Counted from the first letter of the stretch, positions 46,490 to 59,574 are shown. The stretch: 64,000 nt of DNA from Sapria himalayana (GCA_029783825.1 JAREIK010002991.1:2553397-2617396); one strand, 5' to 3'. Notes: a model not told the origin generated them from the sequence alone. Numbers and translations are program-made.

Positions 46490-47360
46490 CCTTGATATGA
46501 TCTTTTACTTCCTTGGAATATGATATCCACTTAATTTGTAGAGCTATTTCTGTAGATGGTTCTATTTTTTTGAGCAGCTTTTGCTCATAAGATTTGAATG
46601 AGTTAAGTACCTGTTGGACTAGGCTTAGAGAGGTATTTGGTTTCTTCAATAACTAAATCTATGAGATCAAATTTGTCAGGCATACTTATGTGTAATTTTT
46701 CAACAACCTAATTTTAGAGATGTCTGCACCATGTATTTTAATCTAGTTAACTATATCAATGAACAACGAAGAGATGGTATTAAAATAATTTGAGTTTTTC
46801 ATTTTTAGATTCTTGAAATCATGTCCCAAGGAGTGAAGCTTAACTCCTATTTTTTTATCCCCTCGGAATTCCTTTTGAAGTAAATCATATTCATCATTTT
46901 CCTTTATTAATCAAATTATTCTTAGGAAGATGGCATTACTAACACTCTACTAGATGAATAGTAATGCTTTGATATTTAATTTTTTTTTAATTCACTTTCC
47001 TTAAATATCTCTTTTTCTTCAACATAACAGAGATATGCAGGTTCTAAGTATTATTCACCAACAAGTTCCGAAATATCTTTAGATATAAAAAGAATTTTAT
47101 CCTAAAACTCTAATATTCATATTTTTCACCTTCATGATTTTTTTTTTTTTGAAAAATAGATGAAAAAGTCAAAGATGTGACTTGGGGATCTTGGTTACTA
47201 GGCACTATTTTGCACAAATTAGCTTTAGATCTGAATAAATCTGCATTAGATTAGTAAATCTATGTGTTTTTTTTAGATTTGAATAAGAACATATGAAAAA
47301 GAAGTTTTTTTTTTTGGAAAAAATACAATTATAGAACCAAGAATTCTCCCGGATACCAGA
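46490..47360 (-). pseudogene. Ty1/copia gag remnant
   Basis: On the minus strand, about 46900-46800 gives DEYDLLQKEFRGDKKIGVKL and HDFKNLKMKNS; about 46770-46700 gives DIVN, a stop, then IKIHGADISKI; about 46630-46500 gives LNSFKSYEQKLLKKIEPSTE. These are the successive blocks of UBN2-type copia gag ('a.d.Lq.eF.g......kl..l..dFe.lkMk', 'ivnqmr..Ge.isd', 'l.gsL.ayEqr'). At about 47346-47358 the minus strand reads tggtatccggga, a weak primer-binding-like site, so 47360 onward may be LTR. No pol is attached. Confidence 0.7.
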
Positions 47361-48410
47361 TGTTTGATTAAATGGTATTCTAAAACTTGAATATATAAGG
47401 ACTTATGATGCTCAATAAATGGAAGGAATGGGAACAAAAGGGAAAAAAAAAATAAATAGTCACCAAGCAGAGAGAACCACAAAGAAGAAAAATAATAAAA
47501 GTAAATCGATCAAAACTATTTATAGAGATTCGTGACTTATATACTAAAATTTTATTGTATGGTAAAGATAATAATAAATAATCAAGTCAAAATAGTCTGA
47601 CAATATACAAATGAGCTCTTTAAACATATTGGGCCATTTGGATTTGGGCTAATATTCAAGTGTGTATTTGAGTCATTCTTTGATATATTGTCTATCTTCT
47701 TATAAATAGATCACCAACTTTATCTATACCCATGCAAATCTTTTTGTAATAATATAGCAAATCTCTTTTTTATCATAATATATTTGACAATATACTAGAA
47801 TATATGATTTTTAAATACAAATAATACTTTTAACATTATTCTAAAAGAAATGAATGGGAATTAAACCAACCATACTTGACAGTATTCTAGAATATATAAG
47901 TCTAGCATGATATGATATTAATCACAGAATTAAACCAACTCTACACACACACACACACACACACAAACCTATACACACACATCTTTATATATAGGTGTAT
48001 ATATTTGTGTGTTTGTGTGTGTGTGTGTGTGTAATGACAAAATCATAGAAAATTATCGTAATCTCATGACAACACAATCATTATTAATTTTCAAGTTATG
48101 GTTTTGATGAATTTAAAGACTAGGATGAGAGGTGTTAGAATATTACCTATTAAATTCCTGACTACCCAATCATTATTTACTTTCAAGTAATGGTTCTGTA
48201 TTTTAATACATCAATATAAATATATTTTTAGGTTCAACATTAAAAACAATGAAAAATATAAATATTTTAATGCATCAAGCATGAGTTATACACACACACA
48301 TACACATTGTCATCATTATAAGTTGTCTTCACTATATAAACCATGTAATATAAAAAATATAAATCTACATGTTGTCGTTACTACACACACACACACACAC
48401 ATAGATACAA
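47361..48410. other. Possible copia LTR followed by microsatellites
   Basis: 47361-47850 may be the LTR of the adjacent gag fragment, but no partner LTR is in the window. The phrase 'ttgaca.tat.ctagaatatat' is repeated at about 47788 and 47877. Dinucleotide runs: (AC)n at 47944-47964, (GT)n at 48009-48031, (AC)n at 48383-48400. The first two lie close in inverted orientation. Confidence 0.45.
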
Positions 48411-50138
48411 CACTAAAAAAAAGAAATTAGAAATGAAAATTAGAAATGCCCAATTTGTTTCTAAAATTAGGAATGAAATTGAAATGGATTAATTAGAAAT
48501 AAAAATGATAAATCAAGAAAAATTTTGAAATGGAAAATAATTTCGTCACTAATTAGTGATGGATTTTAATGAGTTTTTTAAATCAATCACTAATTGAGAC
48601 ACAAAGTGAGGTATAATATTGCTTGCGTAGCATTTAGCAACATAAAATTATGTATCAATGTATTATTATAAAAAAATACGAGTATGTTTCTACATTTAGT
48701 GATGGAAATAATTTCCATTGATAAATGAGAAATGACATGCTTATTTGTCACTATATCATTAAAAAAAATTTAGCGATTAACATTTATTTCATCGCTTTAA
48801 TAGAAATAGAAATAATTTTGGTCGCTAAATTATGATAATTAATTTATCGAAGAACACTAACTTCGAACATACTTAGGATTTCAGAAAATTTTCATTCTGG
48901 TTCAAATTTTGTCCAAACCACTGGTGGATTGCTCATCCTTTATAAATTGATTGAAATGCATTTCATCCATATTTGACGTATAAAATTATGATTTCATTTT
49001 ATCTCGTATGTATTGTATTCGAGAATAGTTATATTTGTGCATTTTGGAGTTACGTTTAATTTTTTTTTATTTTTAACATTCATATTGGGTTCTCACTTAT
49101 TGTTTTGTTGAATGATTATAATTCTAATTGATAAATTATACACCCTACATTTTTTTTTCTCATACTTGGATATATTAAAATTTTGTTGCCTAATTGAGGT
49201 ATGAATTTTTTATGCATTTTATTATTGACTTATAGTTATAATCATTATAATTAATTTGCATTTTGTTTCATTACTAGGATTTCATGAAATTTAATAATTT
49301 TTAAAATAATTGCTGATACTAATGGTGCAACCTTAACAATAAACAATTTATTATTAATATAAAAAAAAATACTAAAAGCATATCTGTAATAATAATAATA
49401 TTACTATTAAAAAAATTATGAGGGTATGTAATTGGAAGGATGAAATGTCCGAACAATTATAAAACTAAAAAAAAAATTATATGCTCATTTAAAAATTTTC
49501 ATAGTTGATTGATTTATATTACACTAAATGTGCAATAAAATAAATAATACATGTCTTTATTTAACATTAAAAAAATCATATTGTATGTCTCATATAATAT
49601 ATGACTATGTATACTATATACTCTATATATATTAGTAGATTTTCTTATTAATTTATTAATGTTCTCCGTCAATTGGTAATTTATTTTTTATATTTTTTCA
49701 TTGACAAATTTTAATACATTGATATTGAGAATTTATTTATTATTTCTATCATATATAGTATGTTTACCTAATAATTTAGTACTCATTATTAATTTAGAAA
49801 TAAAAAATTATGGCATCGCAAGATTTACTTTTTTTTCTTTATTAATTCAATTTTATCCAATTTAGATAAATATCAAATATTTAGTTTTATGTAAATGATT
49901 ACAACTTGCATCTTTTGATGAATATCTAAGATATTGGAACAACCTAACTTACCTCATTTTAATCCAAAATTTTCTAATAATGATTTTACTACAACTTATT
50001 TGTTAGATTTATATAATATCATAAAAATATTACTACATCTTTATTACAAATATATCTATACCTAAGTTATCATGATTTAAAAAGTATTTTTGTTGTGTTA
50101 AATGAATGGAAAATATTATATGATCTAATTATCAATAG

Positions 50139-50582
50139 ATGTATGTAAGACTAAAAGATATGTTTTTGACTAATGAGTTTGTAGAGGGGATTGAGTAGTT
50201 TATTGGTTTTAGCTTTACGGAAAAATAACCTAAATTTATGGATGAAACAAAAATAAGATACTCATGTAATACGCATAAATGTTAAAATCATGTTTTCCAA
50301 TATGTGGACATAGTACAATATAATCTTGCAAAAAATGAATTTGTTAGAAACTATTATGTTTGGTATAAATATGAAAAAATTTCAAAAGAATAATGTGCAA
50401 CTTTATTAAATCATTCATGGAGCAAATGATGGGCTTCAAATATTACTTGGTGATAGTAAAAATTATTTGGACATTGATGATATAATATTGAAGAAGATAA
50501 TGAGGAAGAATTAATTGTAGAATTAGATGATAATGAATATGTAGATAGAGATGATTTGTTAGAAATTTTTGATGATGACTAG
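50139..50582 (+). pseudogene. CACTA-C tnp2: N-terminal domain fused to C-terminal tail
   Basis: 50139-50375 translates, across two stops, as the N-terminal transposase-associated domain of CACTA tnp2 proteins: MYVRLKDMFLTNEFVEGIE then FIGFSF, ETKIRYSCNTHKC, NEFVRNYYVWYKYEK ('m...r.s.eY..Gv..Fi.fA', 'irCPC.kC', 'GF...Y..W..HGE'). Only about 37 bases later, 50412-50582, comes the acidic C-terminal tail (GANDGLQILLGDSKNYLDIDD) seen in copies A and B. TNP2, DUF4218 and DUF4216, roughly 2 kb in copy B, are gone. This is the classic structure of a deletion derivative that depends on another element's transposase. Confidence 0.7.
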
Positions 50583-50816
50583 AAATTCACCGACTACCTT
50601 ATTTTTTCTGTCATTCACATTTTGTAATCATTATATGTGGATGTTAAATTATATATTTTAATTTATTTTTTTAATATCAATGTGTTTATCATTATGTTTT
50701 TTTATTATGATATTATTATAACATATTTTTATTGTCTCTGTATATTTCGATGTTTATGTATTTTAATTTATATCTGAGAGCTAATCATTCAAAGTTACAG
50801 ATGATCTCAATATGTG

Positions 50817-52180
50817 ATGAGAGGTAGAGGAAGTCAACTAACATTTCATGGAGGAGAAAATCTACATGTATTTAGTGATAACAGTCAACAACACTGCAAA
50901 TGTTACTATGCATTTTTCAATATGTATGAAGGAAACTTTGGCATCACCTCATTATAACATACACAGATTTACTACCATAAATATTCCATCTTCATCTCAT
51001 TTTGCACCGGAAGATATTGATAGTTCCATTCCACCAATCTTAAGAGGTCCATGCATTGGTACTACAATAGCGGCACCGGAAAGATATTCAAAATCTATAA
51101 TTTACATGCCAAGTTATGAGAAAATTTTAATTCAGCTCACAATCGACAATATATAGTACATAACTTTCAAAAATTTTCTACATGCATTCATTATCATTTT
51201 TCATTTTTTTCATTTTTTTCATTTTAATTAAATATAAAATAATACGTGAATGAAATTATAAGTATATTAAAATATTTTGGTATTTTAAAATAACAACATA
51301 TGATATTACTATTTATCGAACATTATCATTTAGAATTAAAATAATTTATTTGTTACTAAATTTTGGATAATAAATATAAATGAAATAAACTTTAACTTAG
51401 TTGTAGAAAAATTTGTGTATTTTGTTTATGCATATATGTGCATACTTATATGTTTACTCATTTTGCTTCACGTATAATTAGAAAGATATTTAAGAAAAAA
51501 CTAATTGTGGAGAATAAAAAGTGGAGCAAATTACCCCCAAGTATGAAAGAATTTATTGGAAAGGTGAGGTCATTTTTTCATGCATTTACTTGTTTTTCAA
51601 TTTGGTCAAATATGATTTACTTTTAAATTAAATGCATTACAATGTATTATTATTTTATTTGGTTTTTATAGAAAAAGTACAAATAGAATAATACTTTGGT
51701 GGTATCGGTGAATGATACATGGAAATATGTGGCATGTGTATGATACAATAATAAGCTTGGCAAATGAAAAGAAAAGTATAATAAAAATGTAAAGCCTAAT
51801 AACGCCCCCTTCGTGTTGATAAAGTATTATTATTATTATTACTAGAATAGTGAGGAGTCCAAGGCTTTGTCCCAAATTATCTCACACAATTATCAATAAG
51901 AGAAAATAGGTGAAGGATCAGAACATTCAAAATATTTTGGAAGTTCAAAGGTGGCCTACCAATATTCAGTAGATTTGGTATAATTATCTTTTATTTTTTG
52001 TTATTATTTAAATTTTTTGAATATAATGGATACAATTTGTGTGATAATTAATGGTGTACCTTAATAGTAAATAATATTTATTTTTATGAGGCTGAGTTGA
52101 GACATCCACCAATACTATTTGTAGTATTCAAGTGAATGCACGAGAAGAAAGATTGATTATTTATGGACAGCACTCAAAAA
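50817..52180 (+). pseudogene. CACTA-C Ptta/En/Spm-type gene remnant
   Basis: The segment 50817-51156 (IHRFTTINIPSSSHFAPEDIDSS, YNIH motif) matches the N-terminal part of the second gene of copies A and B. About 51480-51620 (RKIFKKKLIVENKKWSKLPPSMKEF), VNDTWKYVACVYDTI (about 51705-51745) and SKALSQIISHN...GEGSEHSKYFGSSK (about 51860-51950) follow the plant transposase domain. Frame changes between segments may include introns as well as damage. The coiled-coil end found in the other copies is not present. Confidence 0.7.
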
Positions 52181-52190
52181 ATATAAATAT

Positions 52191-52870
52191 AAGTTTCTCA
52201 TTTTATACTTATAATTTCACACACACACACACACACAAAAATATATTTATTTATATTTATATTGTTATGTATAATTATATAAATAGATATAGATATTTAT
52301 ATATATGTTTATATATCTATATATATTTATGTATATTTATATGTTTTAATTTATTTTTTATTTATATATAATTCAATTTATTGTCTTCTAAAATGATAAT
52401 AAATGTGTTACTGATTGGTTTGTTCTATCTCGACAAGTAGAGGTCAAAAGTTTGTATCACACATTGCCCCCTGCTGCATTATTAATTAGTTTTACAGTTT
52501 CCAATGATAATTTACTAAATAATTAAAATAAAATTCATTTTTTATATAAATTTTGGAACACGAAATAAATTAATGAATTTTAGTACAATAAAACTTACTA
52601 TTTTAAAATATAGTATACATTTTTTTAATTATTAAATGTTTGGTGCCCAAAACATTATTATTTTAGAATTTAATATATAGTATTTTAATTATTAAAAATT
52701 AAGTTTATACATAAATATATTGTTTATACAAAACATTATTAAGTTTATACATAAAATCTTAGCTATTACTAATTGCTAACTACCCCCTCCACACGAAACA
52801 GGACATCTAGGCAAGATTAGATATCCTTAATTTCTGGAATTACCTACCAATTGACCACATGACCACCAAT
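52191..52870. other. AT-rich DNA and microsatellite upstream of PLT4
   Basis: (CA)n at 52218-52238 and TA-rich runs to about 52370; no gene. It supplies the distal upstream region of the transporter gene. Confidence 0.5.
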
Positions 52871-52882
52871 CCCAAGAAAAAA

Positions 52883-52889
52883 TATAAAA
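52883..52889 (+). promoter_or_regulatory. PLT4: PLT4 TATA box (tataaaa)
   Basis: tataaaa lies 193 bases before the start codon, with ccaat about 20 bases further upstream (52865-52869). A leader of roughly 160 bases would follow. Confidence 0.6.
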
Positions 52890-53081
52890 GAGCTGCACTC
52901 CTACGCCATGCTATTGTCCAGAACGCGCAAATTAGACCTCAGAGTTTTATAGTCAACTTTCGCATAAGCCAGGTTCTTAGATCTAAAAATCTCCTATTTT
53001 AATCAACAAGAGAAACCCGAGAGAGCTTCCAGATTTTATGTTTTTAATCCAGAAATCGAAGGAGAAAACTAAACCAAGGAG

Positions 53082-54812
53082 ATGGGATTCATTGGCATCG
53101 AAGAAAATGGTAAAACTGACTCGAGGCTTCCTCTGGGAACGAAAAACAAGTACAGAAGAACGGATGACAACTATGATTCTGAAGAACAGATTCGGATCAG
53201 CAACACCAGAAAATACGTTCTTGCCTGCGCTGTTTTTGCGTCTCTGAATTCTGTCCTCCTTGGATATGGTAAGCAATCCGTCATTCTCCGTCCATTTCCC
53301 AAAAAGCAGGAAAATCAAACTGAAATGGATCATGTGAATATCGTGGGAAAAAAAAAAGAACTAAATTCAATCTTGAATTTTGATATTAGCCAGCCAATTA
53401 AGAGCATGGGTTGACGAGAATGTGGATTAAACAATGTGCGCTTTTTATGGCTTGCAGATGTTGGCGTGATGAGCGGAGCAATTATATTCATGCAGGAAGA
53501 TCTAAAAATTAATGAAGTGCAGGAAGAGATTGTTGTGGGCTGTTTGAGCATAGTTTCTCTTTTTGGCAGTTTAGCGGGTGGAAGAACATCTGATCTTATT
53601 GGCAGAAAATGGACGATGGCGTTCGCTGCAGTTGTTTTCCAAGCGGGTGCAGCTATAATGACGATCGCCCCTTCCTTCAGAACTCTAATAATGGGAAGAA
53701 TTTTTGCCGGAGTCGGAATCGGCTTCGGGGTCATGATCGCGCCGATCTACATAGCCGAGATAGCTCCAACTGTTGACAGAGGCTCTCTCACCTCTTTCCC
53801 AGAGATCTTCATAAACCTAGGAATCTTACTCGGGTACGTCTCCAATTACGTATTTTCCGGCCTTCCAGTTCATGTGAGCTGGAGAGTGATGCTGGGAGTC
53901 GGGATCTTGCCCTCCATCTTCATCGGATTTGCACTCTTCTTTATCCCAGAATCACCAAGGTGGTTGATCATGCAGAACAGGATAGAAGAAGCGAGATTAG
54001 TGCTATCAAAAATGAATGAAAACGAGAGAGAAGTAGAAGAGAGAGTTGCAGAGATACAAGCGGCCGCAGCAGAAACAACAGGGAACAGTGGGGCTGTCTG
54101 GCGCGAAATGTTGAGTCCTTCTCCTTCACTGGGCAAGATGCTGGTAACGGGAATTGGAATCCAGTGCTTCCAACAGATCACCGGCATAGATGCGACTGTT
54201 TATTACAGCCCGGAAATTTTGCTTGTCGCAGGAATCAAGAACGAGTCGAAGCTCCTCGCCGCCACTGTTGCAGTTGGTATTTCAAAAACGGGGTTTATAT
54301 TGGTGGCCATATTTCTCATAGATAAGGTGGGGAGAAAGCCGTTGTTATACCTGAGCACGATAGGAATGACAGTTTGTCTGTTCTGCCTGGCCACTACTTT
54401 GACATTATCCGAAGGTAGCTGGGTGGGCATTAACCTCTCTGTTCTGTTTATCTGCGCAAATGTAGCCTTCTTTTCAGTGGGGATCGGCCCCATCTGTTGG
54501 GTTTTGACATCGGAAATCTTCCCTCTCAAGTTTCGTGCTCAAGCAGCAGCAATGGGGGCTGTGGGTAACAGAGTGTGCAGTGGCTTGATTGCCATGTCCT
54601 TCTTATCCGTCTCTCGTGCGATATCTATGGGAGGAATTTTCTATGTGTTCTCAGGAGTTTCAGCGCTTTCCGTTGCCTTCGTTCATGCTCTTGTTCCTGA
54701 GACAAAAGGGAAGTCGCTGGAGCAGATCGAAACTCTGTTTCAGGATCAACGAGAATTGCAAAAAAGAGAAATGGAGCTGGGTGATGTTCAGCCTCTCGTG
54801 GAGACAGATTGA
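53082..54812 (+). CDS. PLT4: Polyol transporter 4-like sugar/H+ symporter
   Basis: Two exons, 53082-53268 and 53458-54812, with a 189-base intron (donor gtaagc, acceptor cttgcag, phase 1), giving 513 residues. The N-terminus (MGFIGIEENG...LPLGTKNKYRR) and body match probable polyol transporter 4 of plants. It belongs to the MFS sugar-transporter family with 12 membrane segments, and the family motifs are intact: YDVGVMSGA, GGRTSDLIGRKW, PESPRWL (end of the first half), QQITGIDATVYYSPE, DKVGRKPLL, WVLTSEIFPLKFRAQ and PETKGKSLEQIE (C-terminal). Relatives carry linear polyols, cyclitols or monosaccharides with protons across the plasma membrane; the substrate of this subgroup is not settled. The exon join restores GYD in the first membrane segment, which supports the intron. 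No lesion seen. Confidence 0.97.
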
Positions 54813-56389
54813 CATCAACATGACCGTGTTGCCTCTTCATAATACACAACTTGAAACCTGTTTGCCGTTGCCATTGGCAATAATACATTACAGTCCTGAG
54901 GCCCCTGTCTTACATTCAAGGTGCTCCGACCAGATCAGATAAGCTGTTGGATACGATAAATTCCAGAAAAAATACATACCAGTAGAATGAACCTTGAGCA
55001 TGAATCATAGAGTTTTCTGATTGCTCGTCTCAATAGTTTTCATCAACCACCATGGATCTGGATCATCATCAATGAAAATCCAATATCTGATAGCGATGGA
55101 TTATAGATATTGATCGTCGATGATGGTTTGATCATTTTGGCAGCAAAAATTCCAAAATAAATGTTAAATCAGTTGAAATTCTTCAATTTTTGGCATGCAT
55201 CTAGCGACTCTGAAGTTCATGCAATGAATTCGTGTTCTGAAACACAACTGTCAATACCATAATTCTGCATGCAGCCAAGAACACAGTCCATCTAAATTAA
55301 TCATAGAGTAACGTTGATGAAGCTAGTTATAATATCCGAAATTTAGCTACGGAGGGGATTAATCACACCTAGAAAAGGAAAGGCATGAGCTCGATCCCAT
55401 GCAACCTCTGGCACATCCATGGCGGGCGCACAAAACCCGTCATAAATATCCAACCTTTGGCACATCGACCAAATTTCAACATCACGTGTTCGTTACGTGG
55501 GTTTCTGCAGCTGGAGCTGCAGTCGCTTCCCTGACTACCGAATCTCAATTCTCACACAACTATACAAAAAGAGTAAGTTCCGATTTGGTAAACTTATTCT
55601 GACACGTACTTCCTAGTTATTTAGAGAATAAACTGGAAAGCTATGCCATTAAAGAGTAAGCATACACTGCAAATTAGTAAAAGTTCCTGGTGGAAAACGA
55701 GTTCTGATTGCAGCTGATATGAGTTAGTTTTAGAATGAAACTTCAAACTAATTAAATTTATAAAGTTCTTTCGATCAGGCACATTATATTATATATGATG
55801 ACTTAATAATATGGCCTAAAATAAATAACAATAAATATATAGTCATATTTTATATGCCAATATATAGTATATTGGAAATTTATTTTGGTTTTTCATGGTA
55901 TAAAATTTATTGAAATTTTTTGGTTGCATAGTTTTATTGGAAATTTTGTAAATATATTTTGTTTTGAAAATAATTATAAAAAAAAAATTCTTTTTTTTTT
56001 TTTTGGATTAGGGTTGTAGTACATGAAACACAAAAATAAATGATTTTTAATGCACTCAAAATTTAATTCTCAATAATATTTTTATTTACCGCCAATATCA
56101 TACCACTTAATAAAAAAAATGTTACAAATTGTTGAATTTTGATTATTTAATAAGGGCAATTTTGTCTCTTTATTATTTCTTTATGTAAATATGTATGTGC
56201 TTGTGCGTACGTGCGTGTGTGTGCATGTCATGTCCCCATAATTTATAAGTGAATAAATAACCTAGAACGTCTTGTTGTTTTTTTTTTTAAGATTTTCTTC
56301 CATCTCTCTTGTTCTTCCTTCTCGCTCATATTGATTTAATATTATTTTTGTATCTTGTAATTATAGAATGGGGTGTGGGAGCAATGGAA
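54813..56389. other. 3' flank of PLT4 and intergenic DNA
   Basis: 54813-55640 is less AT-rich and probably includes the transcript trailer. The small open frame 55399-55602 has no family features. 55700-56390 is AT-rich with a short GT-rich run near 56205-56222. Confidence 0.45.
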
Positions 56390-57180
56390 AGCATTGAGGG
56401 TATGTTAGAGATACATACATTAAAATATGTTGATTCAAGATTTGACACAAGTGCCTCTGTGACCAAGTCATAGAAAGATAGATGTGGGAGTCAAATTTGA
56501 GAGTTTGAGGCATGGAGTGAATACTTAATCAGACAAATGTAATATCCAGCATATGTAGACAAATTTGAGAGTTTGAGTCATAGAAAGATAAATGTCATAG
56601 AAAGATAGAGCATGCACTTTGGATAATAGTAAAATATATAATTAAGTACTTGAAAATGACTAGAGATTACATGTTAGTTTACCAGGCATATAGTTTTATA
56701 TGTATAAGATATATAGACTTAGATTTCCAATTAGAAGAGTATTTAATAAAGTCAATATCCATCCATGTGTTTACCTTAGGGAGTGGAGCAATGAGTTGGA
56801 GGAATATCAAGTAATCTTATATTATTGATTCTACCATGGATGTTGAATATGTGGTGGCTGCAAAGGTATCTAAGGAGGTAACATTACTCACAAACTTCCT
56901 AATGGATCTAAGAGAGATTCTTTCTGTGTAATTGGCTATTATACATTATTATGATAATAGTGAAGTAGTTACTAACTAAAAAGAACTTATAATCTATAAG
57001 AAGACAAATTATATTGAGCACAAATATTATTTAATAAGAGATATTATGAAAAAAAAGAGATATGGTAATGACCAAGATAGTATCAATTGACAACCTAAAT
57101 GATCATTTAATGAAGAGCCCACTAGCTAAATCTCTTGATAAAAATGTGGAAGGAATTGAAGTGAGATATATGGCATCATA
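56390..57180 (+). pseudogene. Ty1/copia RNase H remnant
   Basis: Across frameshifts: a TRDYMLVY block (about 56660), FTLGSGAMSWRNIK (about 56765-56805), STMDVEYVVAAKVSKEVTLLTNFLMDL (about 56830-56920), YYDNSEVVTN (about 56950), NYIEHKYYLIRDIM (about 57008-57045). These are the successive blocks of the copia RNase H end of pol ('sWrs.KQ..i..ST.eAEYvA', 'cDN..a', 'KHIe.kyHlIRe'). No other domain attached. Confidence 0.75.
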
Positions 57181-58559
57181 GCTTTAAGTCTAAGTGGAAT
57201 ATTATTAGATTTTTTTAATACTAAAAGTTATTTGAGTGTAATGAATATTTATTTAATGGATTTTGTTATTTCAAAATTGTGGGAATTAATAATGTGCTAA
57301 TTTGGCATTTAAATGCATAATGTAGCTATATCACGTATTCTACATAGTAGATGATTTTGTACATAGAGTTCTTCTTATGCATAGAAGATCAAATCATTTA
57401 TTCATATAGAATATAAATGTTTTCTTCACAATCATTTATTTTGATACTATTGTTCTTTAATCTTGAAATAATTAATAATCACATGCAATTGTTATTAGTT
57501 ATTTTGATTCACATAGAGTTGGATCTTTAAATATAGTTGAGTGCTTAGTTAATTGGATGACTATGTCAATTGGATATTGAATTTCAATTATTAATAAAAT
57601 TCATGTATTATTAAAAGGATTGATAGTGACCTCTTAAAGACAACTATAAGATTTGATAATACTAAACCCTGTGGGTGGGTTTTAAATATGACATTTTAAA
57701 TAAGTTAAGTGTTTGGTCTCGAAGAAATAATAAGATAATGATTAAATGAAAGTATCTGTTATTTAATTTAGTCAATTGATATTTTTAATATTAACAAAAA
57801 AAATTAATAAGTATTAAATAACAAATAGCTTGAATTGAATTTTGAATAAGTGAGTGAGTATAATTATAATTCTATAGTAAAAAGAATTATAATTAATATA
57901 AATAGAATTATTTAATTTACAATAGTAGCTCAAAATCTTATTTGAGCTTGAAGTCCCTTTTCGTAGCCCTTAATGTATGCCATAAGTGACGACGTTATAA
58001 ATTATGATAAAAGATATTATTTATTTTTTGATATATATGATCAATTTAATTGATATTAGTTATATATATATATATATATATTCATATAACAGATAAATTA
58101 AGTTTCTTTTAGGAGCCATATATTATAATTTAAGAGTCATTTGTAATAATTTAAAAATCATTTATTATAATCTAAAAGTTATTTATTAAAAAAAACCAAT
58201 ATTACTTTTGAATACGTGATAATTATATTGATATGGTGGATGAGGAGAAATTTTACTATTCATCTTATTCCTCATGGCGCTTTGGCTTTTGGAATGTGAA
58301 AGAAGGCCTTAGCAACCATATTAAAGCTCTATTTTATCAAGGTATGTATCCTAACTCAAGGTTAATAAAATTGCATCATGTTTATATTATTTGTAAAATT
58401 AATATGCAAAAATTGAGATTCAAAAAAAAATATTAGATACCTTATAAGGAAAGGCAAGGTATATTTTGGTTAGGAGATAAATTATTATTTACTGAGGGTG
58501 ATATTTATATGTCTCATTACTCTTGAAACAAAAATTTGTAAATTATACAAGAATATTAT
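57181..58559. other. AT-rich intergenic DNA, no gene seen
   Basis: Contains a (TA)n run at 58061-58081. The open frame at 58233-58436 has no recognisable family. Tandem phrases 'gagtcattt/aaatcattta/aagttattta' at 58130-58180 suggest a short degenerate repeat. Confidence 0.45.
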
Positions 58560-59170
58560 AATTATAAGTGATTGAGCCAACATTGTATTTGTCACACACT
58601 CACCCTAGTAGGAGAAAATTTTTGATGATGACTAATAAAAAGTGATGTAGAAATCAAAGTAAAAATTTGTTTGATGTGCCAACAAGATAAGGTGAAGTAA
58701 AGGTTGTCAGCATGTCTCACTACCTCTGTCAATTCCAAGATTACAAGAAACAAAACACACTTGAGAAGAAATCTTATCACATTAACATGGACTAATTTCA
58801 TTCTCATTACTCACATAATTATGATTTTTTATGATAAAAAAAATCTTAAGTTTTAATATTCTTCTCATGGTCCAAATTTGAAAATATTGTCTGATCAATT
58901 ATTTTTTCTTATTTTATCTATATCTCACAGTCAATGAAGAAACATCTTTTCTTGAGTTATTGAACTATAAAGTAGAATTTATCAAAATTCATTATAATTG
59001 AGTTTTTTAAATCTTGTTCCTATGAAAATAGTGAAGACACAATCCTACCAAGAATAAAATATATGCTATAATTTTATATGTCATTCATTAACCATCAATA
59101 TACCACCAATTAGATATCAGAGACAAACTTTCAAGCAAGTCTTTTGTTATCACCAGACAAAATTTATTTT
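58560..59170 (+). pseudogene. Possible Ty3/gypsy integrase remnant
   Basis: At about 58640-58735 the frame gives SDVEIKVKICLMCQQDKVK followed after a stop by RLSAC and, in another frame, VSLPLSIP. This follows the gypsy integrase pattern 'DV..yV..C..CQ..K.....aGlLqPLpIP'. The region after it is too decayed to follow. Assignment rests mainly on this one block. Confidence 0.5.
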
Positions 59171-59514
59171 ATTTGTGTGTTTTTTTTTTGCAAGCCCTTT
59201 GAAAATTGATGTATAAGAATATTACACTATTATATATGAGGGACGCAAAATTATTCTAAAGGAAATTCTCGTGCATCTTCAGCAAATATTTAACTGCACA
59301 AATGTGTCTTGGATCTTGTCAATGACCATATGACATTTTAGGTTATTGGTAAAGTTCAAAAATGATTAATTTAGACAAAATTAATCTAAGTTATTAATGA
59401 GTTAAAGAAGAAAAAGAAGAATAAGGATAATAATAATAATAATAAAGAAAAAAATTAGAAGAAGAAAAAAAATGATAAGAATAATAATGATGAAATTTAA
59501 TGAGAAGAAGAAAC

Positions 59515-59574
<60 letters not shown>

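Larger units (their letters stand above)
42515..46490 (-). mobile_element. Decayed hAT transposon (hAT-2)
   Basis: Begins tagaggtgtcaa at 42515, identical to the hAT-1 3' terminus in inverted form, so the element lies in reverse. Subterminal DNA has the family's ggcatgg/gggcc words. The transposase remnant lies at 43140-45250, and upstream DNA about 45660-45720 matches the hAT-1 leader (attctgcc, gttggatt). The far terminus is not recognisable; the region ends near 46490 against a copia gag fragment, after a nested hAT MITE. No target duplication could be confirmed. Confidence 0.8.
48411..52190 (+). mobile_element. CACTA element, copy C, internally deleted
   Basis: Begins cactaaaaaaaagaaattag (48411), a worn CACTA terminus, followed by subterminal words (aaattaggaatgaaat, ttcgtcactaattagtgatgg) shared with copy A. 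Coding remnants read on the + strand in the same order as copies A and B in reverse. Homology to copy A is lost near 52190 at a CA repeat, so the 3' terminus is missing. The catalytic TNP2 region is absent. Confidence 0.8.

Noticed and set aside
47741..47750. tttgtaat as a possible right target duplication for hAT-2 (left flank 42507-42514)
   Set aside because: No hAT terminus adjoins it, and an AT-rich 8-mer match is expected by chance in this DNA.
53330..54888. Minus-strand frames across the PLT4 gene
   Set aside because: Shadows of the transporter exon 2.
55399..55602. 67-codon + strand frame downstream of PLT4
   Set aside because: No recognisable domain, no promoter or splice context; treated as chance.
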